Assembly (NCBI GenBank): GCA_902610995.1
Contig: CACLXU010000005.1
Coordinates: 1 to 55,173, forward strand
Direction: 5' to 3'
DNA: 55,173 nucleotides
Source of the DNA: an uncultured SAR86 cluster bacterium
GTDB lineage: Bacteria > Pseudomonadota > Gammaproteobacteria > Magnimaribacterales > TMED112
Positions 9,053 through 18,741 of the stretch are shown piece by piece (within the stretch, counting starts at the first letter, position 1; each line of letters opens with the position of its first letter). A program made the translations under genes and the position numbers. The notes under the pieces were generated by a model that was not told the origin of the DNA, did not search any database, and was given only the letters and a program-made list of their open reading frames with translations.

Positions 9053-10137
9053 CCAATAAAGACCAACTGAAATTTATTTCAACAGCACTCTTGATGCATC
9101 AGCGTCCCTTTCTTATAACAAAGCCGGACGGTGATGTTCAATGGATCAATAATGCAGCAAAATATGTTTTTTCCATGGAAGATAAGGATGAACTGGATCT
9201 TATCTTCGTTGATAAGAAAGACCTCGACAAAGCAAAATTTGATTCAGATATTGCTGATACATTTGATGTGTTCCTGAAAATTAATCTTAGAAAACAAAGC
9301 ATTTACATGAGAGTGCTTCTTCACGTAATCCCTATTGAGAATGAAAACTACTATTTAGTTGAATTTGTATCAAATTCAAAAGAAAACCTATTTGCACTGA
9401 GAACTGTGATTTCTTGCCTAGAGAATGATCGTATTGGCATGTATTATCAAAAACAATACAAGCTTACAGGCAAAAGAGAAATATGTGGGGTAGAGGCGCT
9501 AGTAAGGTTTTTTAACGAAGATGGATCAATTATACCTAACGACAAAATCATTCCATACATCGAGGGAGAAAGTCTTTTTTCTTTGGTTGTAACCTCTTCT
9601 ATGAACTTGGTTAAAGATTTCTTTGATAAGAGAAAAAAGATTGGACTTGAGGGTGTGCCACTATATTTTAATGTTTCTGCACATACCGTACTTCACAAAG
9701 ACTTTTTATCAATATTCAAAGAATTTATTGAATCGGTTGGCATTAAAGAAGGAGATTTTGGCATTGAAGTTACTGAAACTGCAGAATTAAATAATTTATC
9801 TTTGGCTTCACTAAGATTGTCCAGCATAAAAAACTTAGGGGTTTCGATAGCTCTGGATGACTTTGGTGCAGGTTACTCAGCTTTAAGGTATTTAAAAGAC
9901 TTACCGATCGATCTCTTGAAACTGGATAAAAGCTTTACCTTTGAGATGGGTGAAAAACACAATCAAAGTTTAATCCAAATTGCAAAACTTATGGCTGATT
10001 CGCTTGCTATGGAATTTATTTGTGAGGGTCTTGAAGAAGAATGGCAGATAGAAAAAGCAGTTGGTCTGGGTTGTGAGAGAGGTCAAGGCTATTTTCTTCA
10101 CAAGCCGTGTAGTCTAGAACAACTTAATAATGAGTAG
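9049..10137 (+). CDS. EAL-domain cyclic-di-GMP phosphodiesterase with N-terminal PAS-like domain
   Basis: Predicted to hydrolyse c-di-GMP to pGpG in the cytosol. Residues ~15-110 look like a PAS fold (FLITKPDGDVQWINNAAKYV). Residues ~125-360 are an EAL domain with the catalytic set apparently complete: Q134, E149 in VEALVRF, N208 in YFNVS, E240 in GIEVTETAE, D270-D271 in LDDFGAGYSALRYL, K291 in LLKLDKSF, the EFICEGLEEE glutamates and RGQGYFLHKP near the end. No membrane segment is seen. The start overlaps the preceding stop and its end overlaps the GGDEF gene by 8 bases, so opposing c-di-GMP enzymes are translationally coupled. Confidence 0.92.
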   Translation: MTNKDQLKFISTALLMHQRPFLITKPDGDVQWINNAAKYVFSMEDKDELDLIFVDKKDLDKAKFDSDIADTFDVFLKINLRKQSIYMRVLLHVIPIENENYYLVEFVSNSKENLFALRTVISCLENDRIGMYYQKQYKLTGKREICGVEALVRFFNEDGSIIPNDKIIPYIEGESLFSLVVTSSMNLVKDFFDKRKKIGLEGVPLYFNVSAHTVLHKDFLSIFKEFIESVGIKEGDFGIEVTETAELNNLSLASLRLSSIKNLGVSIALDDFGAGYSALRYLKDLPIDLLKLDKSFTFEMGEKHNQSLIQIAKLMADSLAMEFICEGLEEEWQIEKAVGLGCERGQGYFLHKPCSLEQLNNE

Positions 10138-11569
10138 CAAGAAAGAAAAGATTGTCTTAACTCAAATAAAACAAGACTTTACAACCCCAGTAGATGCAAT
10201 TTCTGACTATATAAACCTAATAATTGACGGTTCTGATGTGTATGATGATGAGATTTCAGATGAATTTCAAAATATAAAAAAATCAGCTAAAACACTTCGA
10301 GTAAATTTTAACGATGCTTTTTTAGAGTATGCAGATACAAAGAGGAAGACTATTTCAAATGATGAAGAAGCTTCAATATTACGACACGACCTAAGGACAC
10401 CTCTTAATGGGATAATCGGTTACAGTGAAATTTTGCTTGAGGATTTTGAAGATGACATTGAAGAAAGTCATGCTGAAGATATTAATCACATCATAGGTCT
10501 TGCGAAAGAAGTTGAAGGTGCTATTGCAAGATTTGTTGATTTCTTAAAAGATGGAACCGACAAGACTTCAGAAAGTTTGGCAGAAAACGAAAGTGCAGAA
10601 AACCTCTTTAGTTCACTTGGAAAAATTGACTATAAATTAGAAATTATCGATGAAATTAAACAATCAAGAATTTTAGTAGTTGATGATATAAAAACAAATT
10701 GCGATGTACTAAAGAGAAGACTTGAAAATAATACCTTCCTTGTAGAAGTAAGCATGTCCGGTAAAGATGCGCTAGAGAAAATTGCCAAAGAAAAATTTGA
10801 TCTGGTTTTATTGGATGTCTTAATGCCTGAAGTCAATGGGCTGGAGGTGCTAATTAAAATTCGAGAAGAGTATTCCGCAGACAAGCTCCCAGTTATAATG
10901 GTCTCATCTTTTGATGATGTGGAGAGTATATCTAAATGTATACAATTAGGCGCCTCTGATTATCTGCCTAAACCAGTTAATTCAACAATCTTAACCCAAA
11001 AGGTGGCATCAACATTAGAAAGAAAGTCATTAAGAGAGCGGGAGGAGCAGCTGCTTTCAGAACTTCACAGACAAGCAATAACTGATGAAATGACAGGGGT
11101 TCCTAACAGGAGATATGTCTTTGAACAGCTAGAGAAAAGTTTTGATGACATAGAAAAAAACTCTAAAGAGCATTTTGCTACAGCCATTTTCGATATTGAT
11201 CACTTTAAGAACGTGAATGATACTTATGGCCATGCAGCTGGGGACGAAATAATTAAAAAGGTCTGTAATTTAGCAACATCTATCATTAAATCACCAAATA
11301 TTTTTGGACGAATTGGTGGGGAGGAGTTCTTAGCTGTAATTTTTAATGATTCAGAGAATCATTTACAACAAATATGTGAAAAAATAAGAACAAGTGTTGA
11401 GAAAGAGGAAACTTTATTTGATAATCAAAAAATAAGTGTCACATTAAGTGGCGGTGTTTGCTTCAGTAATGAGAGCAGTAGTGTCTCAGATTTAGTGAAT
11501 AAAGCAGACGAAAGACTTTATCTTGCCAAGAAGAATGGCAGAAATAAATTTTATCTGAAAGAGGAATAA
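10130..11569 (+). CDS. Diguanylate cyclase with DHp (HisKA-like), receiver and GGDEF domains; no kinase ATPase domain
   Basis: Predicted to make c-di-GMP from GTP. Order: a degenerate H-box-like segment (residues ~12-33, QDFTTPVDAISDY, with Gln at the histidine position); an intact DHp H-box (H86 in LRHDLRTPLNGIIGYSEILLED); a short linker; a receiver (~179-290) with D185-D186, phospho-acceptor D229 in VLLDVLMP and K281; and a GGDEF domain (~315-478) with DIDHFKNVNDTYGH and GRIGGEEF (396-400). Only about 40 residues separate the DHp from the receiver, so no HATPase_c domain fits. The RxxD inhibitory site five residues before GGEEF is replaced by SPNI. The protein could accept phosphate from another kinase or dimerise through DHp. 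The enzyme call is firm; the phosphorelay role is inferred. Confidence 0.9.
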   Translation: MSSKKEKIVLTQIKQDFTTPVDAISDYINLIIDGSDVYDDEISDEFQNIKKSAKTLRVNFNDAFLEYADTKRKTISNDEEASILRHDLRTPLNGIIGYSEILLEDFEDDIEESHAEDINHIIGLAKEVEGAIARFVDFLKDGTDKTSESLAENESAENLFSSLGKIDYKLEIIDEIKQSRILVVDDIKTNCDVLKRRLENNTFLVEVSMSGKDALEKIAKEKFDLVLLDVLMPEVNGLEVLIKIREEYSADKLPVIMVSSFDDVESISKCIQLGASDYLPKPVNSTILTQKVASTLERKSLREREEQLLSELHRQAITDEMTGVPNRRYVFEQLEKSFDDIEKNSKEHFATAIFDIDHFKNVNDTYGHAAGDEIIKKVCNLATSIIKSPNIFGRIGGEEFLAVIFNDSENHLQQICEKIRTSVEKEETLFDNQKISVTLSGGVCFSNESSSVSDLVNKADERLYLAKKNGRNKFYLKEE

Positions 11570-11570
11570 G

Positions 11571-11930
11571 ATGGCTTACATACTGATAGTTGAAGACAAT
11601 GAGATGAACAGAGATATGCTTGGGAGAAGGCTTGAAAGAAGAGGGTTTGAAATTGAATTTGCATTAGATGGTCAAGAAGGCCTTGACAAAATGCGTGAAA
11701 GAAAACCAGATTTAGTATTAATGGATATGGGTTTGCCAGTTCTTGATGGATGGCAAGCGACAACGCAGGCAAAAGAGGATATAGATTTAAAGGATATTCC
11801 AATTATTGCCTTGACTGCCCATGCATTAGAAACTGATAGGCAAAAAGCTCTGGCTGCTGGTGCTGATGATTTCGATACAAAACCTGTGGATATAAAAAGA
11901 TTATTGGAAAAGATCGGGCAGTTTATTTAG
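11571..11930 (+). CDS. Single-domain response regulator (DivK-like receiver)
   Basis: The 119-residue product is a stand-alone receiver: acidic pair E8-D9 (IVEDNEMNRDML), phospho-acceptor D52 in VLMDMGLPVLDGW, the LTAHAL segment and K in DDFDTKPVD. No output domain, so it would act by protein-protein contact, like DivK or CheY. A GAGGA lies about six bases before the ATG. It sits one base after the GGDEF gene, and its 3' end overlaps the stop of the opposing hybrid kinase by 8 bases. A shuttle between that kinase and the c-di-GMP enzymes is a natural guess. Confidence 0.92.
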   Translation: MAYILIVEDNEMNRDMLGRRLERRGFEIEFALDGQEGLDKMRERKPDLVLMDMGLPVLDGWQATTQAKEDIDLKDIPIIALTAHALETDRQKALAAGADDFDTKPVDIKRLLEKIGQFI

Positions 11931-14900
11931 ACTTTGATTCATTTCCTTTGAGTATCTGATTCACTTCATTCACAAGTGTCTGAACTTTAGATTCCTTTTT
12001 AACAATTCCCTCTGTAAACTTGCTCAACATTTTTTCTTCAACAGCAGTTATATCTTTCCCAGAGAAAACAACGATTGGTATTTTAATTCCATCTTCTTGT
12101 GTTCGTTCGATAAATTCGAAACCATCCATTTTAGGCATATCTAAATCAAGAACAATTAGATCTGGCTTTTCTTTTACTCTCTCAAGAGCATCTTCGCCAT
12201 TTTTGGCATCGATTGATAAATACCCTTCATTATTTAAAATTTTATTTAAGAGATCTCTAGTATTCTCATCATCATCAACTATTAGAACTTTTTGATCTTT
12301 TTCTGTGATATATCTTTTAACAATATTTAAAAAGAATGTTCTATCAATTGGTTTCTTCATGTAATCATCTGCACCTAGAGAAGATGCCAAGCTTTCTTCA
12401 TTCAAGACAGACGTAATAACAACAGGAATATTTTTTAATTTTTTATCTTTTTTAAGTTCCTTTAGAACTGACCATCCATCTCTTCCAGGCATTAAAACAT
12501 CCAAGAGGATCAGTTTAGGCTCAACTTTTCTAGCTTGCTCAATTCCCTCATCACCATCAAAGCAGCTAAATACTGTATGCCCCTCTTTTTTGATTGCTCT
12601 TTTTACTACATCATGAGTTGCTTTATCATCATCAACTAGAAGTATGTATTCATCGCCTTTTTGAATTTCTGGATTCTCGAAATCCTCTTCCTCAATTTGT
12701 TCTTCGTCGAGTGAAACTCTAGGCACAAATATGCTGAATGTGCTACCTTCGCCAACTTTACTTGAAACTTCCACTCCACCACCCATCATTTCTGCGAAAT
12801 GCTTTGAAATTGATAGTCCTAGACCTGTGCCACCATACTTAGCACTGGTTGATCTCTCAGCTTGAGTATAAGTATCAAATAGTTTGCCTAGCTGGTCTTC
12901 AGTCATTCCTATGCCGGTATCTTTAATATCAAAATTTACATATTCTTTTTTATCAATAGTTTTTGATCCAATTACCAGTGCAACTTGGCCATTTTCTGTA
13001 AATTTAAAGGCATTACTTAGGAAATTTACAATACACTGTCGAAGTTTAGTCTCATCACTGGTCATCTCACCTTTAACGTTATTTTTTATAATAAACTCGT
13101 TATTATTTTTTGAGGCCAGAGGTCCAGAAACATCTTTTATTGTTTCTATCATGGTATCTATGTTGAAAGGTGTGAAATACATGTCCATTTTGCCTGCTTC
13201 AATTTTAGATAAATCAAGAACATTATTAATTAGGGATAAAAGGTGTTTGCTTGAATTTGTAATTCTCTTCAGATCAGGAACCATTTCATCATTTCCTAGA
13301 TCTTCACAGTCTTCAAGCAACATTTCACTGTAACCAATAATTGCATTTAATGGAGTTCTTAATTCATGGGACATGTTTGCAAAGAAACGTGATTTGGCAC
13401 TACTTGCTTCTCTGGCTTCATCTCTAGCGGTAGCCATTTCCTTTGTCTTTAAATCAATTAAAGCATTTACCTCGTCAGACATTCTGGAGAATGCCAACTC
13501 CATCATTTCAACTGAAGCCTCTTCTGCTTTTTCATCCGAGGTTTCATTTACAAGTTTCCTCATATTTTGTACGTCTTTTTGAATGAGTGTTTTTGCGTCA
13601 CCTTCAAGTTTGTCTGAAAGAACACTCATCTTTTTAATAATTACTTCATCTCTTTGTTTTCTTCTTTCAGCTCTGTCTTTTCGGACTGAATCCATCTCAA
13701 GCAAATGATTTCTATATCTGCCTAAAGCATTAGAAAGTTGCCCCACCTCGTTGGTCTCAGATGCTAAGAAGCCTTTATTAACTGGTAATTGTTTTTTTGT
13801 ATCCCCTTTGGTAAGGGCTTCAAGAACTTCAATTGCTTGAGCAATTCTGCTAAATGCTCCATCTTGCACCCACCAAATTGCAAGTACAATTAACAGGATT
13901 ACACCAAATGTGAAGATGATCGAATTTAAGGTTGAGTCTCTTAACTCCTTAAGGTCATTAGCTACATTTTTAATTACAAAAAATAATGCAAAATCAGGGT
14001 TAACTGTTGAGGCAACAGGCACTGAGGTTAGCGAAAGTCCAAGTGCCTCAAAGTTCTTAGAATTCATATTCTCAAGTCCATTCTTTAAAATATCACCTTT
14101 GATATAGTTAAAGCTCATTTGATTAATTCCTAATGAATCGTCCCGTGAGAGTTCATCTGAGAAAACAGCATCAATTATTGTATCTTGGCTAACAATACCC
14201 GTCCTTACACCTAAATCACTTTCAAAGATTGTCATTGACTGTCTCAAATCTCTTCCAATGATGACCGATCCAAGAAGTTTATCGGTGTTAAATCCAAACT
14301 CGTTTTTTAGATACACTGGAAAGGCAACTATCTGATGTAAATTTATGTTTCCTGAAGGTTCTTGGGCATAAATTACCTCATTGGTTACACTCATACGTGT
14401 TCGTATTTTTGCTAAGAAATTATCAATTGATGTATCTCGTAAAAAATTGAGTTGATTGGATTCTGAACATACATCAATAGAGTTGCCAACGTCCGCCCAA
14501 TCGTATGCATAAAGACAAGAAAGTTCCTCATTATTTTCGCTGAAAAATTTTATAAAACTAATATTCCCCTCATCGATTTCATCAAGGAACATCTCATCTA
14601 CCAAAATAAATAAATCGCCTTTTAGCTCCTGATCGAATGTTTCTATCAGGGCATTTGCATAATCAAAACCCTCAATTCCGATTTCAGTAAATAAGCCAAT
14701 TTCAACATAAGGGTTCCAGTACTGCTCGCCTTTTTCACCATTTGGGCCCCATGAGTTCATATTGGCAAAACTATTGTCTATCGACTGAACCCAAGCTGAT
14801 TCTACAATGCTTGTATATTGACTATTGGAAGACTTTTCCTGAATATTTTGATTCTGAACATTCATGTAAAGGAGAATGCCAGCAATGATGATATTGCCTA

Positions 14901-14937
14901 TAAGACCAAATATAAGGATTTGGGTTCTTACAAGCAT
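11923..14937 (-). CDS. Hybrid sensor histidine kinase with periplasmic sensor, HAMP and two C-terminal receivers
   Basis: Membrane-bound kinase of 1004 residues. Seen: TM1 (~7-26), a periplasmic sensor of about 310 residues (30-335, probably Cache-like; no recognised ligand motif), TM2 (~337-357), HAMP (~358-412) and a charged coiled coil (~415-515). Then come DHp with H524 in FANMSHELRTPLNAIIGYSE, HATPase_c (NFLSNAFKFTENG, DIKDTGIGM, GGTGLGLSISKHF), REC1 (~764-875, D813) and REC2 (~883-998, D931). It ends 8 bases inside the facing receiver gene and lies 10 bases downstream of the TonB-like gene, so those two are probably one transcript. The likely partner is the c-di-GMP operon; its signal is unknown. 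Confidence 0.94.
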   Translation of the reverse strand: MLVRTQILIFGLIGNIIIAGILLYMNVQNQNIQEKSSNSQYTSIVESAWVQSIDNSFANMNSWGPNGEKGEQYWNPYVEIGLFTEIGIEGFDYANALIETFDQELKGDLFILVDEMFLDEIDEGNISFIKFFSENNEELSCLYAYDWADVGNSIDVCSESNQLNFLRDTSIDNFLAKIRTRMSVTNEVIYAQEPSGNINLHQIVAFPVYLKNEFGFNTDKLLGSVIIGRDLRQSMTIFESDLGVRTGIVSQDTIIDAVFSDELSRDDSLGINQMSFNYIKGDILKNGLENMNSKNFEALGLSLTSVPVASTVNPDFALFFVIKNVANDLKELRDSTLNSIIFTFGVILLIVLAIWWVQDGAFSRIAQAIEVLEALTKGDTKKQLPVNKGFLASETNEVGQLSNALGRYRNHLLEMDSVRKDRAERRKQRDEVIIKKMSVLSDKLEGDAKTLIQKDVQNMRKLVNETSDEKAEEASVEMMELAFSRMSDEVNALIDLKTKEMATARDEAREASSAKSRFFANMSHELRTPLNAIIGYSEMLLEDCEDLGNDEMVPDLKRITNSSKHLLSLINNVLDLSKIEAGKMDMYFTPFNIDTMIETIKDVSGPLASKNNNEFIIKNNVKGEMTSDETKLRQCIVNFLSNAFKFTENGQVALVIGSKTIDKKEYVNFDIKDTGIGMTEDQLGKLFDTYTQAERSTSAKYGGTGLGLSISKHFAEMMGGGVEVSSKVGEGSTFSIFVPRVSLDEEQIEEEDFENPEIQKGDEYILLVDDDKATHDVVKRAIKKEGHTVFSCFDGDEGIEQARKVEPKLILLDVLMPGRDGWSVLKELKKDKKLKNIPVVITSVLNEESLASSLGADDYMKKPIDRTFFLNIVKRYITEKDQKVLIVDDDENTRDLLNKILNNEGYLSIDAKNGEDALERVKEKPDLIVLDLDMPKMDGFEFIERTQEDGIKIPIVVFSGKDITAVEEKMLSKFTEGIVKKESKVQTLVNEVNQILKGNESKSK

Positions 14938-14947
14938 TTTGAATTAG

Positions 14948-15316
14948 TTAGTTGGTTAACTTAAATGTAAATCTTGCTTTAACGTCATTAACTGTAACAG
15001 GCACACCATTATGTACATAAGGTTCATACGCCCATCTTCTTATAGTTCTCATGACACTTCTTTCAAAAGAACCAGGCTGATCTGTCTCAACAATATATGG
15101 ATCTACTACTTCTCCATCAGGCGACACATCAAACTCGACTACTACAAAACCCTCAGTTCCTTTTCTAAGAGCTGACCTCGGATAATCTGCACCAGGGGAA
15201 TAAATTCTTTCGACTGCTACTTCGATTGTTTCCCCACTTACAGTTATGCTACCTTCGTCTGTTGCTGGAAAAGCTGAAAACGATAGTAATAAAAATAATA
15301 TAGATAGAATCCTCAT
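14948..15316 (-). CDS. Secreted TonB C-terminal-domain protein
   Basis: A 122-residue protein with a signal peptide (MRILSILFLLLSFSAFPA) and a single TonB C-terminal fold (YPRSALRKGTEGFVVVEFDVSPDGEV, RTIRRWAYEPY, RFTFKL). It lacks the N-terminal anchor that stays in the inner membrane and the Pro-rich linker of true energy transducers, so it is probably a free periplasmic protein. The frame is open 13 codons further upstream, but the ATG at 15316 gives the signal peptide and lies exactly 7 bases after a TATAAT. It precedes the hybrid kinase by 10 bases and could be an accessory sensor protein; that role is inference. Confidence 0.82.
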   Translation of the reverse strand: MRILSILFLLLSFSAFPATDEGSITVSGETIEVAVERIYSPGADYPRSALRKGTEGFVVVEFDVSPDGEVVDPYIVETDQPGSFERSVMRTIRRWAYEPYVHNGVPVTVNDVKARFTFKLTN

Positions 15317-15323
15317 GCCAAAA

Positions 15324-15329
15324 ATTATA
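15324..15329 (-). promoter_or_regulatory. -10 box TATAAT of the TonB-like/hybrid-kinase operon, 7 bases before the ATG
   Basis: On the minus strand TATAAT (15329-15324) is followed by TTTTGGC and then the ATG at 15316. A start site about 7 bases after a -10 would coincide with the start codon, giving a leaderless mRNA. No good -35 at 16-18 bases. Confidence 0.55.
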
Positions 15330-15358
15330 AACAAAAAATCTTTTTTTTCATACAAGTG

Positions 15359-15386
15359 TTCAAAAATACTGTTAATAGTTTAGACT
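15359..15386 (+). promoter_or_regulatory. Possible promoter of tRNA-Ile2
   Basis: TTCAAA (15359-15364), 16-base spacer, TAGACT (15381-15386), then the tRNA begins 11 bases later. Moderate matches only. Confidence 0.35.
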
Positions 15387-15396
15387 AGCTCTTCTT

Positions 15397-15473
15397 GGGC
15401 CTGTAGCTCAGTTGGTTAGAGCAGTGGACTCATAATCCATTGGTCGGAGGTTCGAGTCCTCCCGGGCCCACCA
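15397..15473 (+). tRNA. ileX: tRNA with CAU anticodon, probably tRNA-Ile2 (lysidine type)
   Basis: A 77-base cloverleaf with encoded CCA. Acceptor GGGCCTG/CGGGCCC, D arm GCTC-AGTTGGTTA-GAGC, anticodon arm GTGGA-CTCATAA-TCCAT (anticodon CAT), T arm GGAGG-TTCGAGT-CCTCC. Pairs C4-G69 and C5-G68 match the positive determinants known for the lysidine synthetase TilS, favouring isoleucine (AUA decoding, useful in an AT-rich genome) over elongator methionine. No integrase or duplicated 3' end is seen around it. Confidence 0.93.
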
Positions 15474-15479
15474 TTTTAA

Positions 15480-15508
15480 TTGGTTTACAATAATTATTAT
15501 CTTAAGAT
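15480..15508 (+). promoter_or_regulatory. Promoter of the DUF2147 gene (leaderless spacing)
   Basis: TTGGTT (15480-15485), 17-base spacer, TAAGAT (15503-15508), then 6 bases to the ATG at 15515. It starts directly after the tRNA 3' end. Confidence 0.5.
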
Positions 15509-15514
15509 TATGTA

Positions 15515-16000
15515 ATGAGATTATTGTTGGCTCTCTTTTCAATTTTATTTACCTTGAAAGGCATCACAGATGGGCAGAATAACTTAATAGGCTATTGGCA
15601 TGGTTTTGGTTTAATCGTTGAAATTAAAGAATGTGAAGACAAGCTTTGTGGTGTTATTGAACATATCTTTGTTTCGGATGATAAAGATCCCAAAACAATT
15701 CTAGATGAAAATAACAAAGATAAAGAATTAAAATCACGAACTCTTTTGGGTTCAAATATTTTATTTGATTTTTCTAGGCAACCAGATTCGAGTGGAACTC
15801 ATACAGGGAGGATATACAACCCTGATGAGGGCAAATCATACAAGTCAAAAATAAGATTACTTGCGAATGGAGATCTTGAGATCGAAGGCTGCTTTACAGT
15901 TATATGTAGAAAAGTTGGGGAATGGCTCCCTGTAACAATAAGTATCGATGGAAATGGCAAAAGGGTCGCTAAATTAACAAACCCTCTTGCAATATTCTAA
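15515..16000 (+). CDS. DUF2147 family secreted protein
   Basis: A 161-residue protein with an N-terminal signal segment (MRLLLALFSILFTLKGIT). The DUF2147 fold shows IGYWHGFGLIVEIKECEDKLCG at the start and the typical RIYNPDEGKSYKSKIRL, LEIEGCFTVICRKVGEW near the end. Two of the paired cysteines (LCGVI, GCFTVICR) are kept. The function of the family is unknown; members are usually exported and fatty-acid-binding-like in fold. Its stop is 2 bases from the stop of the opposing katG, with no terminator between. Confidence 0.88.
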   Translation: MRLLLALFSILFTLKGITDGQNNLIGYWHGFGLIVEIKECEDKLCGVIEHIFVSDDKDPKTILDENNKDKELKSRTLLGSNILFDFSRQPDSSGTHTGRIYNPDEGKSYKSKIRLLANGDLEIEGCFTVICRKVGEWLPVTISIDGNGKRVAKLTNPLAIF

Positions 16001-16002
16001 AA

Positions 16003-18198
<2,196 letters not shown>

Positions 18199-18234
18199 TC
18201 ACATAAATGTATCAAACCTTCTTTAAATAGATGA

Positions 18235-18240
18235 TAGGAT
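18235..18240 (+). promoter_or_regulatory. Possible -10 box of coaD
   Basis: TAGGAT ends 6 bases before the ATG at 18247. The same stretch contains AGGA, so a weak Shine-Dalgarno reading is equally possible. The -35 is poor. Confidence 0.3.
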
Positions 18241-18246
18241 GAAATT

Positions 18247-18741
18247 ATGAAAAAAATTGGTTTATATCCAGGTTCTTTTGACCCAATTACCAATGGCCAC
18301 ATGGATATAGTTGAAAGAGCTTTGAAAATATTTGATGAAGTGATAGTTGCGGTTGTTAAAAATACTGCCAAGAAAACGTTATTCTCTCAAGATGAAAGGA
18401 AACAATTAGTTGATGAGATTTATAAAGATAATGAAAATGTAAAATGCATTTCACTTGATGCAAAACTCACAGTTACTCTTGCAAATGAGATAAACGCATC
18501 AGCTATAATTAGGGGTCTCAGAGCTATGTCAGATTTTGAGTATGAGTTTCAAATTGCCAGCATAAATCGATCCCAAAATAAGGAAATTGAGAGTGTATTT
18601 TTTGCTGCACATGATAAGTTAACTTTTGTATCATCTTCAATGGTTAAAGAAATTGCTCTATACAAAGGGAAATTATCAAAGTTTGTCCATGTTGCAGTAG
18701 AATCAGCTTTGAAAAAGAAGATTAACTCCTTTGACAAGTAG
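18247..18741 (+). CDS. coaD: Phosphopantetheine adenylyltransferase CoaD
   Basis: Transfers AMP from ATP to 4'-phosphopantetheine, the penultimate step of coenzyme A synthesis. The 164-residue protein has the nucleotidyltransferase signature KIGLYPGSFDPITNGHMDI (TxGH as TNGH), IIRGLRAMSDFEYEFQ (substrate-binding RGLR) and the C-terminal FVSSSMVKEIA motif (ISST/SxVRE). The length is typical. Its last 20 bases overlap the 3' end of mutM on the opposite strand. coaD next to mutM is a conserved proteobacterial pairing. Confidence 0.96.
   Translation: MKKIGLYPGSFDPITNGHMDIVERALKIFDEVIVAVVKNTAKKTLFSQDERKQLVDEIYKDNENVKCISLDAKLTVTLANEINASAIIRGLRAMSDFEYEFQIASINRSQNKEIESVFFAAHDKLTFVSSSMVKEIALYKGKLSKFVHVAVESALKKKINSFDK

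Noticed and set aside
15397-15520. tRNA-Ile2 3' end as an integration (att) site
   Set aside because: There is no integrase, no repeated tRNA 3' fragment nearby and only core genes follow.
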